DNA from: Pyropia yezoensis
Taxonomy: Eukaryota; Rhodophyta; Bangiophyceae; Bangiales; Bangiaceae
Assembly: GCA_009829735.1 (NCBI GenBank)
Contig: CM020620.1
Location: 5,014,299-5,078,298, forward strand
Length of the DNA: 64,000 nt
Reading direction: 5' to 3'
Within the stretch, counting starts at the first letter, position 1. Every line of letters starts with the position of its first letter. The notes below the pieces were generated by a model. That model did no database searches. It had not been told where the DNA came from and saw only the letters and a program-made list of their open reading frames with translations. Shown here one piece after another: positions 10,315 to 22,074 of the stretch. The position numbers were made by a program, and so were the translations under genes.

Positions 10315-10665
10315 TCATTGCACTGCACTGGCCGCCCTGGCGGCCATCGCCCGGCGGAACCAGGTGAGTGGTGGTCGTGGGGGCGCCGTCGGGGGATCGC
10401 CGGCAGAGGCCGCCGATGGCGCGCCCTCCTTCTGGCAGTGGTTGCAGATGGCTCCGCAGCCAGGCCGCAGCTGAAACTCCAGCTTTGTCCCACTGGCCTT
10501 TCGGCCAGTCGTACGGCTGCTGGCAGCGGGTGCCGGAATGTCTCCAGCGCCCGCCAAGACCGCCGCTGCCGCAGCGCCCGTCGTAGCGTCTACTGGTTCT
10601 GTGTCCTCGGACGCGTTAGGTACGCCGGCGCCGGAAGAAGACTCCGCCGCACTGTCAACCTCCAT
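10315..10665 (-). CDS. Hypothetical protein with a CxxC knuckle
   Basis: A 116-residue frame starting MEVDSAAESSSGAG. An acidic Ala/Ser-rich N-terminus precedes GCGAICNHCQKEGAPSA, a CxxC pair reminiscent of the first half of a BED zinc finger from hAT transposases; the matching His pair is not visible downstream. It could be the first exon of a transposase relic or a host zinc-knuckle protein. The surroundings are transposon debris. No function is assigned. Confidence 0.3.
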   Translation of the reverse strand: MEVDSAAESSSGAGVPNASEDTEPVDATTGAAAAAVLAGAGDIPAPAASSRTTGRKASGTKLEFQLRPGCGAICNHCQKEGAPSAASAGDPPTAPPRPPLTWFRRAMAARAASAVQ

Positions 10666-10943
10666 GGTAAGTCTTCACGGGTATCGTGAGCCGACCCGAC
10701 ACTCGAAAACGGTAGGCCCCAGAAGCTCTTCTCGTGGCACGGAGGGAAGGGGGAGGGACAGAGGGCGCGCAAAGAGGACGTCACTGGCACTCAAACGTTG
10801 CACGGCGACTGCTTGGTTGGCCCCCAACCACGCTTATTCACGGTGGCGTATTGTGGGAGGCGCACAAGTCCAGAGGTATTTAGTTCAATGTCAAAAAAGG
10901 TATAAAAAAACGACACATCGTTGATTAATATAATATGTCTTTA

Positions 10944-11410
10944 ATTATTGCTGTTCTCCCAATTTTGGCCGATCCGGACAAGAACAACACTGCATGAACA
11001 ACTGTGTGAGCCAATCGCGTGCTGGCAGGTGAGGGCGACCCAATCGCGTGCTCTAGGGGCCCGATCGCCCAGAGCAGATGATTGGCTGCAGCCGTAGTGG
11101 GCCTCTTACCAGTCGCTGATAAGTCCAAACATTGTTGTTCTCTCGGCAGAGATCGCCGAAGATTCCTCCCACATCGGCTCGTTCCTCTCCGGAACAGTTG
11201 TCCAGCTTGTCTTCGTGTCTGCTCCACTCGGGTTCTCCCCTTCATGTGCTCGGAGTCCCGGAACAGTCGCAGATCTTACTGTTTGCACAACAATGGAGGC
11301 TAATGCGGAGCTCTCATTGGTCAAAGAGGCATCCTGTGAGGCATGTCATTGGTCAGTGGACTGTTGTTCTTGTTCTTGTCCGGGTCGGCCAAAATTGGGA
11401 GAACTGCAAT
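10944..11410. mobile_element. MITE-like element with imperfect inverted ends
   Basis: A left arm at 10944-10990 and a right arm at 11361-11410 are imperfect inverted copies sharing GGCCAAAATTGGGAGAAC and GGACAAGAACAA. The 370-base interior has no coding frame but contains five CCAAT/ATTGG words. Just outside both arms the bases read TTGATTAA in inverted sense, so the true ends may be slightly wider. No clear target duplication is seen. The size fits a non-autonomous DNA transposon. Confidence 0.6.
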
Positions 11411-11501
11411 AAAGCATGCTTTAATCAAAGGCGACTCAAAAAATGCATGCATTTTGCCAACCATGGGTACAGGCAGACAGGGCGGGTGGCCAAACAGGGA
11501 C

Positions 11502-12205
11502 GGCGGGGCGTATCCCACGAGCCCCCCACAGCTGCCACCGCGCAGTGGTGCTTGAAGGGAGGTTCAGGAAAAGCCTGTTTTGACCTATTTATGGACCCGC
11601 AGGCGAGTCCACAGACGGTTTGCGGACGGCCGTGTCACACCGTTTTCTCTCGGGTTTTGCGCAAACGCTGCGGGCCTTATGTAAAAGTTTGCGGGGCACA
11701 CATTTGCAGGAAGGCTCCAGGTGACAACTTCGCGACGATCAACCAATAAAAACTCAGCACGCGGTCTCGTTTTGATGACTGGGCGAGTATCAGCCAACCA
11801 GCACTCTTTAACGTCCAGCACCTCCATAGGAGAATTGCGCGTTTCTAGTCCCTTTCCGCAGTGGCTTTCTCGTTTCCACAGTATTCTGCGGGTCTGTTTT
11901 GACAGCTGCTGTGGGGCGCACACGACGGTGATGGTCGGGAGACATACGCCCTCCGCGTTATATGCTCTTGTAGCACAGCGCATGGTGCTTCACGTGATGG
12001 TCGTATGCAGTGCGTACGTCGCCCGATGTAGCGGCCACAGAACGTACGCAAAGAAAATGGAGAATGCTGGGGCGGACGGTACCGTGAGAGGGCGTCCGCA
12101 ATCGCATCCGCAACCAGCAAACCCAATTTAGGGCATTTCCCTGAACCTCCCTTCAAGCACCACTGCGCCGTGGCCGCTGTGGGGAACTCTTGGGATACCC
12201 GCCCC
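11502..12205. mobile_element. Second MITE-like element, about 700 bases, with 66-base inverted arms
   Basis: The arms 11502-11568 and 12140-12205 are inverted copies sharing GCGCAGTGGTGCTTGAAGGG, and differ by a handful of substitutions. The interior has no long frame. This element lies about 90 bases from the previous one but its ends are unrelated, so they are separate families. Confidence 0.65.
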
Positions 12206-12647
12206 AACCGAGGTACCTCCTGGCAACGCGGGAAAACACTAGAGACTTTCACAACGCGCTTTCCGATCGAGGAGTTTCATATCATGCACGTCAAAAGGCC
12301 TCCATCGTGGCCCGCGCATGGCGTCGGGGTCCGACTTTCAGAAAAGAAAAACGGGTTATTCTCGGAGTAACAGTCAATATTCAATCATATCACAGGGTTG
12401 CGTCGTGAAGTAGCCCTCTACTCGTGTGACGAGGCTGCTATTCTCTGGGCAGCGTTGGCAAGATTGTAAATGTTTTGTCTCGGCTTTAATTAATACGTAG
12501 ATTAATTTAGCTCATTCTTGATTTTTTTCATTTAAATGCATCATTCATTGCATGAGAGTACGTACGAACGATGATGACATATGGTGACTTTATGCGACAA
12601 TTGTCGCTATCATATCAATGCAGATAGATGCCTTCAGCGCGGCTCCT

Positions 12648-12717
12648 GGCCACACCAGACGTGTAGACTTTACCATCACTATGGCCACACCAGACGTCTA
12701 GACTTTACCATCACTAT
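12648..12717 (+). repeat. 35-base direct repeat, two copies
   Basis: Copies at 12648-12682 and 12683-12717 differ at one base within the AGACGT(G/C)TAGAC core. Confidence 0.9.
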
Positions 12718-14429
12718 TCCCGGGGTCATCTCTTCGCCGCACTGCGGGGGATCTCCCGCGACCTGAAACTTCACAAGGCTGTGCTCTTCGTCCTCGCGAG
12801 GATCGACTTTAGAACTCCGGGCGGCGTCCCTTGGCACTCCCCGACGGGCTGAGCGCGAACGGATCGGTGGTGCAAGTGAAAAGGGGAGTAGACCACACGT
12901 CAGATGGCCTCAGTGGTGCCGTTCCTTCTGGAAGCGCGGCTTAAAGCGGAATTGCCTATCAAAAGGGGCGAGAAGTCAAGTCGAATCTAGCTGAGGTCGA
13001 AAGGGCAGTGTCAATCGATGCTCCCGCGCCCGCCGCTATCGACGTCGTTCGTGGCCGTAGGCGCACGGGAAAGGCGGTCCGTGGAGGCGAAGGAATGGGG
13101 GGAGGCTATCCAGCGTGGAATCGAGGATTGGGGGGGGGGTGGCTGGCGAGAGAGGAGAACCTGAAGCGACGACGTACCACGGAGTGGTAGCACCTGCAGT
13201 ATCTCCAGCATCTGACAGCTGCGCGCTGGACACAACACGCAAGGCGACGCTTGCCGACTCCGTACCTACCGATGTAACTCCTCATCATGGTATACTTGCG
13301 AAAATAGTCCAGCAGTTACGAACTCAACTGTACGATCGGTCCATCAAAAGGCTCTTTTTGCTATTTGACAAAGCTACAGCTTAATTACAAGAGAATCTTA
13401 TGAAATATAATGTTTGCATTGTATGGTTGCCAACCCTGTCTCAGGGGTATTTCGGCATTCGGTCGAGTTTGGTTTCATTAATGCATGGAAGGAGGAAATG
13501 TGGCCGCTTACTTCAAACTACTTATTATTTGAGGCCCTTAAGGTTTGTCGTTTAAGGGCAGTACATGATGCAGCTTGTGGAGCTCTTTCTTTCAGTGCAG
13601 TTCTTTTTCCCCTCTTCTTCGCTTGTCCCTGTGATGTACGCCTCTTTCTCTCTCTGAGAATGTCACGTTTCTTCCAACGGTCGGTCGGAAAATGTCAAGT
13701 AGTTTCGGATTAAGGCGGGCTACGTTCTGGGAACTGGCTCGATTAGCACCTGCTTCACGCCTTCGAGCCAATCGAGAGGCGTTCCAGAGAGCAAGTAGTT
13801 CAACGAGCGCGCGGACAACTGCTGTGACCGGCTACTGGGTGCGTCGAGTACTGGAGGAGACGCAATCTTCAACCGCCTCTATCTTTGTTCGACCGACCCC
13901 AAGTAGAATGAGCGTTCTATCGTAAGCCGCCACGAATGATGATTGACAGGAAGTAGTGTACAATAATTGTATTGTCTTAATTACACTGTTTTCTTTCGCA
14001 GGACAACTTACCATACCAAAGGAAGTAAGGAACATTCGGAGGCCGCACAGACGTAACAATGGGTGGCGCCCTTTCTTCCTGGCAGTGACGGGCCAGACGT
14101 AGAGGCGGGCCTCAGATTGGGTGGGCAAATCTCATCAGCTAGAGCGCGCGCTTTTACTTGAACCGCAACGAGAGCGGGCTCTCGACGGAAGGGGGGACCT
14201 GTGCGGAGCGTCGCAGCGAGTCCTGCAGAGGCGCTGGCGCAGCATACGTCGAAGAAAGCTCGTTTAGCACACAGGTGGCGACTGCGACGCGCAAGTGGTC
14301 CTAGCTCCGCGCTCAAGGTATGGCGTCGGGCGCGGGGTCACGCATACCGGCCACTAGCGGGGAGAGTGGCAGCGGCGGTGAGCCGTCGGACGCCCCGCGG
14401 ACGCTGACCCTGTCCCTCCCAGTCATTTA
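12718..14429. other. 1.7 kb without a recognised gene
   Basis: Short frames only. A plus frame at 13115-13384 and one at 13692-13925 show no domain. Base composition is mixed, lower in GC than the gene islands. Probably decayed mobile DNA. Confidence 0.4.
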
Positions 14430-16810
14430 GATTGACAGAAAGGGCGCCAAGCGAGAATTGGCGGCCGAGGAGGTCATCAAGAGCCTTGTTGTGCCACCTT
14501 ACCCCGAGACGTCTGACTCCACTACGAGTGGGGTGCTCACCACGGTCCCGGTGGCGTCTGTCGAGAAGGGAGTGAACGCAAAGTCTTTTGTGGCGTACAA
14601 GTCCCACAGCGGTCTCAGCCGTCGTCACCCCTCCACGTTGTGCACCCACTTTGGCTTTCGCTCTTACGACTAGGTTGAGTATCCGTCCTCTGGGATTGAG
14701 ACGTGCCCCAAAGTGCCGGGCATGTGCTGGACAGGGCGCACAAGGCACTGAAGCCGGGCGATGGCGATGACTACACCGTGTACGAGAAACTCTTCTTCGA
14801 CGCAAGCGGGGAGGCGCAGGGGTCTAACGCCAAGCAGCTGTCCCTCAGCAGAAAATGGGACAAGTACGCGTCGGTGATCGTGCCGCGTGACGAGCGCGAC
14901 TGCGCGAACACCGAGTGCTTATCCCTGCCTATGCCGCCTAAGGGCAAGTTCGTGACGGTTCTGGCGAGGGGAACACCTTCCTGGGCTGCGCGCGGTAATC
15001 GGCGTCCAACAGAATAGGACACAAGAACTGCTCGCTTTCGAACGTGACGAGCTTAGTCAATATCAAGAGATGGGGCGCGGAGAAGAGGTACGCGGCCAAT
15101 ACGGACGCGCGCGATATTTGTTTGCGATGTCGTGAAGATTAATTTCGCTGCTGTGTGGCGGGCCGTTTGCTGAGGACGGTCATCTAGCGTTGCGGTGGTT
15201 CCTTGTTTTGCTTGTTCTTGAATATTTCCTGCCACCGGTGTCGTTGCACAGAATTGTGTTGGGCGTCCCCCACGGGATCTGTACGACTCGACCGTGTATG
15301 ACTGTGCGGGCGCCTTGGTCGCGTTTCAAATACCGGGGGCACGTGGGCCCTCCGCTAACACTGTCCGGGCACGTGCTGTGTGGCAACATGAGGTTTGTGG
15401 GCACACCTGTAACCGACGTTGGGTAACGTGACGTGCTTGGGCGGTTTTTGATTTTCTCGGTCGGCGCTCGTACGCGCCCCCCACCGTCCATCACAAACTC
15501 CACGAGTGGCTCGCTGATCACGGCAATGGAGTTCCAGAACCACCACCACATTACCGTCGCGCAGGAGAAAGACGACGTCGAGCAGAAGCTGGCGGACGAG
15601 TACACGAGCAAGGCGGTCGCGTCTCCTCATCAGGCCCTTCACTTCGCTCGCCGACAGGCAGCATCCGAGAAGATGTTCCGAAGACAGGGGCGAGACGATG
15701 CCATTCGAATGGTGACGCAGGCGCAGGCTGCTGGCGACCCCTACTTTAGGGCGCCCATTGTGTCCCCGGAGACTGGCTACATCTTCCCCGCGATTTGTGA
15801 CACGAATGTGCGTCGGGTGACCAGTCGTATTCCTTCGATGGAGGCAGACGAGTACTACAAGTCCGTGGAAGCCGTCGGCTTGCAGCGCGATGGGTGTGTG
15901 GGGCACGTTTTTGTGCTGGCCATCACGACTAAAATATAACAATACCGCCACGCTGGCACGTTTGTTTACCCAGCGCGCTACGCGGGAGGTGGCGCGGACA
16001 TGCTACACGTTATTCTTCAAGAAGGGGCTGCAGCTCAACCCTGGGTGCGCGCCGTGGCACGTACGCGTGGCGCGCCGCATCGACGCGCTGCAGCGCGAGG
16101 GTGCCCCTGCCGCGGCGGTGGACGTCATGGAGCGCGCCACGCAGCCGATGCAGCTGATGCAGCTTGGGGTGCTTGTGGGGACTTCGTGGAACGCTTCTGC
16201 CACCTTCGCTGGCGGTGTGAGTGGCGTCCTCGTCATTACCGGCTTCAACGGTTTCACGACGGACAAGCACGCCCAGCGCCTGCTGGTCGCCTGCCAGGCC
16301 CACGCCAACCGGGCCTGTGACAGGGCGCCTCGGTGCGTGCTGCGCGTATGCGCAAAGGCATAAAGTGCCACAATGTGCTGGATGCAACGAGTCTGCGCTC
16401 TGGTTGTAGGCCTGGAGCCGTCGAGGGGCTGCACGGGCGTGCTCGCCAACTGTCGCCTGCTACCCGCGTTCTGCCCTGCCTTCTCCGTTGCACACAACGT
16501 GCAGCGGCAAACCCCGTCGTCAACGCCAAACGTGGAGGAGACGCAGCACGAGCCCTTCTACAAGCTGTGCGGGCGCAGAAAGCCATTGAAGGTTGCAGGG
16601 GCGGGGAGGAAATCTGTGCACCTTCGGGATGCTGGGGAGCTTAAAGGTGGTCGAGCTGCTGGGGAGCACGCGTCCGCCAAGGGCGGGGAGCTGTCCGAGC
16701 GGCGCATGCAGATTCGGCCTCTAAAGCGGAAGCGCCCAACGCGCGCCGACGCTGACGAGGACGCGCTTACGAGCGCCAGAGCGAACGGTGCTCCTGGTCA
16801 CTCTGAGTAG
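14430..16810 (+). pseudogene. Decayed, unrecognised multi-fragment gene
   Basis: Successive plus-strand frames cover 2.4 kb and look protein-like rather than random. One piece (14458-14673) holds AAEEVIKSLVVPPYPETSDS. Another (14703-15017) holds DKYASVIVPRDERDC. A third (15433-15939) is charged and helical (EKDDVEQKLADEYTSKAVAS). A fourth (15890-16810) ends in a basic, nuclear-signal-like tail (RPLKRKRPTRADADEDA). The pieces lie in order but in different frames, with several breaks. I do not recognise the family; it could be host-derived or part of an old mobile element. Confidence 0.4.
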
Positions 16811-17119
16811 CAGGAATCTGCGAAGCATGCTGAAACTGGTGCCAGTGGGGCCTCCGGGCGTGTGGCTGCATCTGACAGCAGCTCTGGCAAGCCGCCACTC
16901 CGCAAGAAATAGGCACGGTCAACCGCACGAGCGGCCACGGCTGAGGTGCGCATCCTTCGATTAGAAAAAGAGTTTCTTGAGCAGAAGAATCGGGCGCTGG
17001 CGGCAGAGCTGGCTGTGGCGTTGTGGCCTCTTGAAAGCGCTGAAACCCGGGAGACTGACTTGGGACCCGGCTGGCAGCGTTACAAGGAACCAGCGCTGGC
17101 CGAGGATCCCTGCATCGGT

Positions 17120-18072
17120 TGCCCGGCGCAGTGGGTCTTAACCCATGTACCTAGAATTCCGCGCATCGGGCCCGCATCTACGAAACACGTTTTTGCATGG
17201 TAGCCCCTGTGGCCTCTGGAGGGCGAAAACCGCGCATAAAAGGTGCGCGAGCACCACCACGAGCTGGGAGGTTCTTTTTCCTCTTCGTTTCTTGCCTACG
17301 ACGACCAGGACGTGAAGGGCTACGTCCTCATGTAAGAAGTGAAGCTTGTTGTTCAGTACCGGCTGAGATAGCCCATAACCAACACGTACTTGCTGTGGAT
17401 TCTCGCATGGAACAATCCGAAATGCACATGTCCCGTGAGAGTCCAAACATCAGTGCGGAGCAATGTTCTGCAAACGCGCATCAACAATGCAGAACCAAAC
17501 GAACACTCGATGCAAATTGGTGACCGTCAGCGCATCCTTTCACAAAGGGCGTGTCGTTTCAGACACGAGACGCGGAGGTACGACCCGCCTCACTGTCCGC
17601 AAACTGTGCCACAACGGCGCTGACGAAGTGCACCAGGTCGACTACGCGGTGACCGCGCACACCCCGCGGCGACGCGGGCGAGGTCAAGCAGCGCTTCCCG
17701 CACGAACTGTGCAGACACGTGTATGCCTTGCGCCGACGGGCGGTGCAAGAGGTTGTGGAACGATGGAATCAGGTGGCCCACGGGTCATCAATGTGCATGC
17801 TTCCGGCAAGGGGCCGAAAAAAAAAGCATGCATAATATTATGCACTCAGGGTGTTTTTTTCTGCTGGATGTGTGGCAGAATGCGCGAAGAATGTGGGGGA
17901 GCGCGCAATACAAGTGTTTTTTATCGTCTCATGCGTCATCGTTCTCGAACTTGAAGCAGGGGTTCGCAGAGGGAACCGAGGTCGACGGAGACCCAAAACA
18001 CGCTCTGGCACGTGCTCGCATTCGCATGCGCAAAATTCTAGGTACATGGATTAAGATCCACTGCGCGGGGCA
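17120..18072. mobile_element. Third inverted-repeat element, about 950 bases
   Basis: The arms 17120-17166 and 18024-18072 are inverted copies: the left starts TGCCCGGCGCAGTGG and the right ends CCACTGCGCGGGGCA; both contain ATGTACCTAGAATT. The interior has short frames only. No convincing target duplication flanks it. It looks like a non-autonomous DNA transposon of a third family in this stretch. Confidence 0.6.
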
Positions 18073-18079
18073 GTGGCGA

Positions 18080-18596
18080 CACGCGCGGTGCCCTGATCGC
18101 TCACCCGGAGCGGTGGTCTTGCCGGGCTGGGGCATACTGACATTCGGGTTATTTGTTTCATTCTTCACACTTGTTCTTCGTGCGTGATTTCGTGTCTTTC
18201 CCCCTTGTCCCACTGGTTTTTTTTGGGGGATTGAAATCTGTGTGTGGGGGGATTTCGCTTGCTTTTTGTGTGTAAGCCCGGTGAGCGGCCGGTGCCTTGC
18301 TGGCACTTGGCCCATTGGGGTCGCCCTCTCGGGGCCACGCTCAGGGACCCTGGAGGGGCCAGGGGGGGAGGTTCTTGACGGGTGCTCCTGGGGTTCTCCC
18401 CGGGGCCCTCTTGTAAAATCAACAGTGCTTTGTGCTCCTCTCTCGGGCTATTGTCCTGTTTACCTTTGCCTCTTACCGTCGCGGGCGAGTGAATCAGCAA
18501 GGGCTCTTACCTGTTCCTTCCTGGCCTCCGGACAGTGGTCTCTGTGTGTGTGTTTGAGGTTTGTGGTTTCGGGAACCTGGGTTCCATTACGCTACA
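18080..18596 (+). mobile_element. LTR of retroelement family B (fossil)
   Basis: This stretch matches the 657-base solo LTR at 54270-54926 in order and orientation: TCTGTGTGTGGGGGG, GCTGGCACTTGGCC, a GTAAAA-AACA segment, and the end CATTACGCTACA. The left end is unclear because it meets the arm of the inverted-repeat element. The bases after the end (TGGTAGCTGCTCAGGCGC from 18598) could be a primer-binding site, but no internal coding region follows. Old and incomplete. Confidence 0.55.
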
Positions 18597-18607
18597 CTGG
18601 TAGCTGC

Positions 18608-19800
18608 TCAGGCGCAAGGGGGACCAGCCGAGTGGTGTTGTGTGGCAGTAGGCGGTCTGTGAGGACCCACCCACAACCGGGGAGCCCTCAACGTACTCGT
18701 GGGGGTGACAGCGGGCCCTGCCAGCCAATAGGGCGGCAGGGTACGGGGAAGAGGACGGTGGTCTTGACGGGGGTGGATCTGGGGAGGAAGATGGTCGCGA
18801 CGTCGGTGAAGATCGAGCGTACGAAGGGTACATGGGTTTCTTTGTCTGTGTCTGTGGTTGCCCCTCTTCTCTCCCCCGGTGGCGCCGACACCCACGCACC
18901 ATATACTCGCGTCGGAGCACCCGAGGTGCCCCTCCTCGCGGAGCCACCGGCGGACGCGCAGGGCGACCCGGGAGCGGGCGTCCCCCCCCCCCCCCCCCCC
19001 CACCCACAGCCGCACCGCCGCCGCGTGGGCGCCCTCGGTCAGCGCCCACCCGTGGGCGGCGGCGACCCCCTCCACGCCATCCAGCGCGCCGATGCCGTCG
19101 GCGAGGCCCGCGCCGCCGCTCCCCGCGGGCGCCCGCTCCAGCAGCACCCCCACGCACCGGGGGAGGAGGGTGGCGGCCAGCGCGGCGGCCGCCGCCACAC
19201 CCCCCACCGCCGCGAGGAGGCCGTCCACGCTCGCCGCGGCGGCGGGCGCCGCCGCCGCCGTCACCGCCGTCACCGCCACGGCCACGGCGGTGGCGCCGCC
19301 GAGGCGCGCCCGCCCGGCGGCCGCGGCGGTAGGGAGGGACAGAGCGCCCCCGCCATCGACGCCGAACGGGGGGGGGGCCGCGGACAAAGCCAAAGCCCCC
19401 GCGCCGCCGCCGCCTGTCCGCGGGGCGGCCGAGGAAACGACCGCCAGCCCTACGGCCGATGTCAAGGCGGCGGCGGCGGCCAGCGCGGCCGCGCCTGCAT
19501 CGACGGCCGTGTCGGGGGTGCGGGGGACGAGCAGCCCGCGGGCGGCCAGGGTGGCCAAGTAGGCCGACGTGCAGGCGGTGAGGGTGGTGGCAGACAGGAC
19601 GGCCACCACCTCGAGCCGCGCGTAGCCAAAAGTGGCGGATGAGAGGTCGGGGCGGCGGAGGGCGGCCGCCGCCCCGCGGGGGGACACCCACGCGGGTTGC
19701 CGCTTGGGACGGCCACCAGCACCACCGCCAGTGCCTCTGTCACCACCCCCACCCCCACCACCGCCGCCACCGCCACCGTCCCCACCTCCACCACTTGCAC

Positions 19801-19873
<73 letters not shown>

Positions 19874-20190
19874 GCCGCCGCCACCGCCGCCGCTACCAGT
19901 CGGCGACGCCACCCCCCCCCCCCCTCGAGGCCGCACCCCCCCGCGCTCCCCCCCCGTCTCTCGCCCCTCCCGCCCAGCAAAGGCCCTCAGCACCCCGCCC
20001 GCCCCCATTGATGACGGGAACGCCAACGCCACCGCCGCCACCCCCGCGTCGGCGAGGCGCCCGAGACAGTCGGCCAGCGCCATGCACGCCGCCCACAGCA
20101 CCGTGTACGAGGACGACCGCGGGGCGGCGGCAACGAGCAGAGTGGTGGTGGCCAGCTGGACGGCCAGCGCCCGGCCCGCAGCCGGGGGGG
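18608..20190 (-). CDS. CDF/ZnT-like cation-transporter family membrane protein with atypical metal-site residues
   Basis: The minus frame contains hydrophobic spans in CDF order: AVQLATTTLLVAAAP (near 20170), TVLWAACMALADCLGRLADA, then the family signature SSATFGYARLEVVAVLSATT, a pair of Ala-rich spans, and VGVLLERAPAG leading to a cytoplasmic domain (GVEGVAAAHGWALTEGAHAA). Members move Zn2+ or other divalent cations out of the cytosol. The usual HxxxD metal ligands are not seen: span 2 has DCLGRLAD (Gly for His) and span 5 has no His/Asp pair. A poly-Gly loop encoded by a (CCG)n tract (about 19797-19890) replaces the His-rich loop. The 5' end is uncertain because only low-complexity frames lie upstream; the frame ends at 18608 after an Arg/Pro-rich run, so the natural C-terminus may be earlier or spliced. 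Confidence 0.65.
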
Positions 20191-22074
20191 GGGGGGGGGG
20201 TACCCCGCGCGCGCGGCCGCGGCCGCCGGGGTCGCCCCCCGCCAGGGGGGTAGTTGGTGGAGAAGAGGGGCACCCGCACCGCCGCCGCGCCGGCGGCGGC
20301 AGACGCCGCAGGCGGGGCGTTCCCCTCCCCTCCTCCCCTTGGTAATGGGGGCGGCGGTACGGGCGGCGGCGGCGGCGACGCGGCCGATGCAGTGGCGGCT
20401 GGCGCGCCCGACGACGCCCATCCCCGGGTGCCGGTGGAGGGGGGCACCGGCGAGCCCGTCGGGGGCCCCCCGCCACCCGACGCGCTGGACGCGTGGGGGG
20501 ACAGCAGCGGGGGGGGGGGGGGGGGGGCGCCGCCGGGGCCCCAGGCCGCCGCCCCCCCCCCGGGGGGCGCACCCCCCGGGACAGGGGGCAGGGGGGGGGG
20601 GGGGGGGGGGGGGGGGAGAAGGGAGAAGAAGGGGGGGGACCGTCAGCGGGGCGCCGCCGCCCTGCGAGGCAGGCGCCGGGTCTGCCTGCGCGGCACCCGC
20701 GGCGGCAGCCACAGCCGCAGCGAGGAAAAACAAAAAACCAGCTGCAGGGGTCACCAGGCGCGGGGACGGGCGGGTCGGGGAACCCAGCAGCCGCTGGCAG
20801 CGACGCGGACGGCACGGGGCAACGACAGTCAGACTGCAGCCGGGAAGGTCGCCCCGCCAGCGGCAGCTGCGGCGGCGATCACGGGGTCGCCCAGGCGGGT
20901 GGCCCCCGCCCACCCGCCGCCGCCACCGCCGCCGCCACCGCCGCCGCCGCCGCCGCCACTGCCGCCGCCGCCACCGCCACCGCCAATGCCAGTGCCGATG
21001 CCACCTGGGCAGCTCCCACCACCGCCGTCGATGCCGCCACCCAGCGTCGCCACCGCCGCCGCCGACGCCCCCAACCGCCGCCGCCGCCGCACTGTTGGTC
21101 GACCGGGCGGGCGGCCGGAACGTCGATGGCGCGCCGCCGCGGCGCACGCACTCGCCCGCCCGCCCGCCCAGACGACGACCGGCTGGGGGAGCGGAACCGC
21201 GAACTCGGGCCCCCCCCCCCCGCCGGCCACGCGGCCACGCGCGCGGGCTGCCACGGCTGCGGGCGCCTCGTTGGGCGACAGGCTCCCCACGTCACCCTTT
21301 TGAAGTACTGGGCGAGGGATTGGCGCAGGGTCGTGGTGGCCTTGCTGACACTGGCAGTTTGGGAGGCCCAGTCGGAGTAATTGATTCGCGACTCAAGTGT
21401 TGTTGGAAGAACAAAGGCGCAGCACACACACCCCACTGGTGGTGGCAGCAGAAGGGCGGCGGCCGAAAAGGTGCAGTACATTTGCGCCAGGAGGGGCTTG
21501 CCTGCCCATATCTGCGCCAACACAAATACACGATTCCTATCCCGAAATATCCCAGAAGCGACCTGATACTCACGCCCAAATCACGGTCCCTGCGCAACCT
21601 CTTGATCCCTGTCCACCCCCCGCCCCACCTTGACCACCCCTTGTCCCCGTCCCCCTCCTTTTTCCACTCAACCGGCGCCTGAGTCGCACAGTGTCTCGCC
21701 TGGCGCGGTGCGGCTGCCGCCCATGGGCGCCCTCCTCTCCCGCGCCTATGTGGCGTCGTCTATGACCCACTGGCGGCAGATGTGGAGGGGGCCCTCTTGG
21801 GGGACCTCCGCCTGTGAGTTTTCCGCCTCGGCTGGGGTGCGCATCCTCGCGCGCGCCGGTGCGACGGCGGCGGCCGACGGCGGCAGACTTGACACCACGC
21901 CGACGCTCCCCTGTTGGGAGCCTCGGCGCGTGGTGTTGGGTCGTTGGGGAATACACTGCTTGTTTTCTCATCATCTCGCCGACATTCACACCGCCGCGTC
22001 GGTACTGCGCGGCGCAACAGGGCGGGTGCTGCCCCTCCCCCGCTCGCGCGTGCAGTGTATGATATCCCCCCTGT
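20191..22074. other. 1.9 kb, no supportable gene; possible 5' part of the CDF gene
   Basis: Poly-Pro/poly-Gly frames, G/C runs near 20180, 20510 and 20590, and a (CCGCCA)n tract at 20925-20990. A short hydrophobic minus stretch near 20700-20760 (GFLFFLAAAVAAAAGAA) might be a signal anchor of an upstream exon of the CDF gene, but no splice link is supportable. Confidence 0.35.

Noticed and set aside
10151-12545. One large element bounded by the two AT-rich TTAA patches
   Set aside because: The two patches share composition but no alignable inverted or direct repeat.
19632-21682. Poly-Pro and poly-Arg plus-strand frames
   Set aside because: By-products of (CCG)n and C-run tracts opposite the CDF gene.
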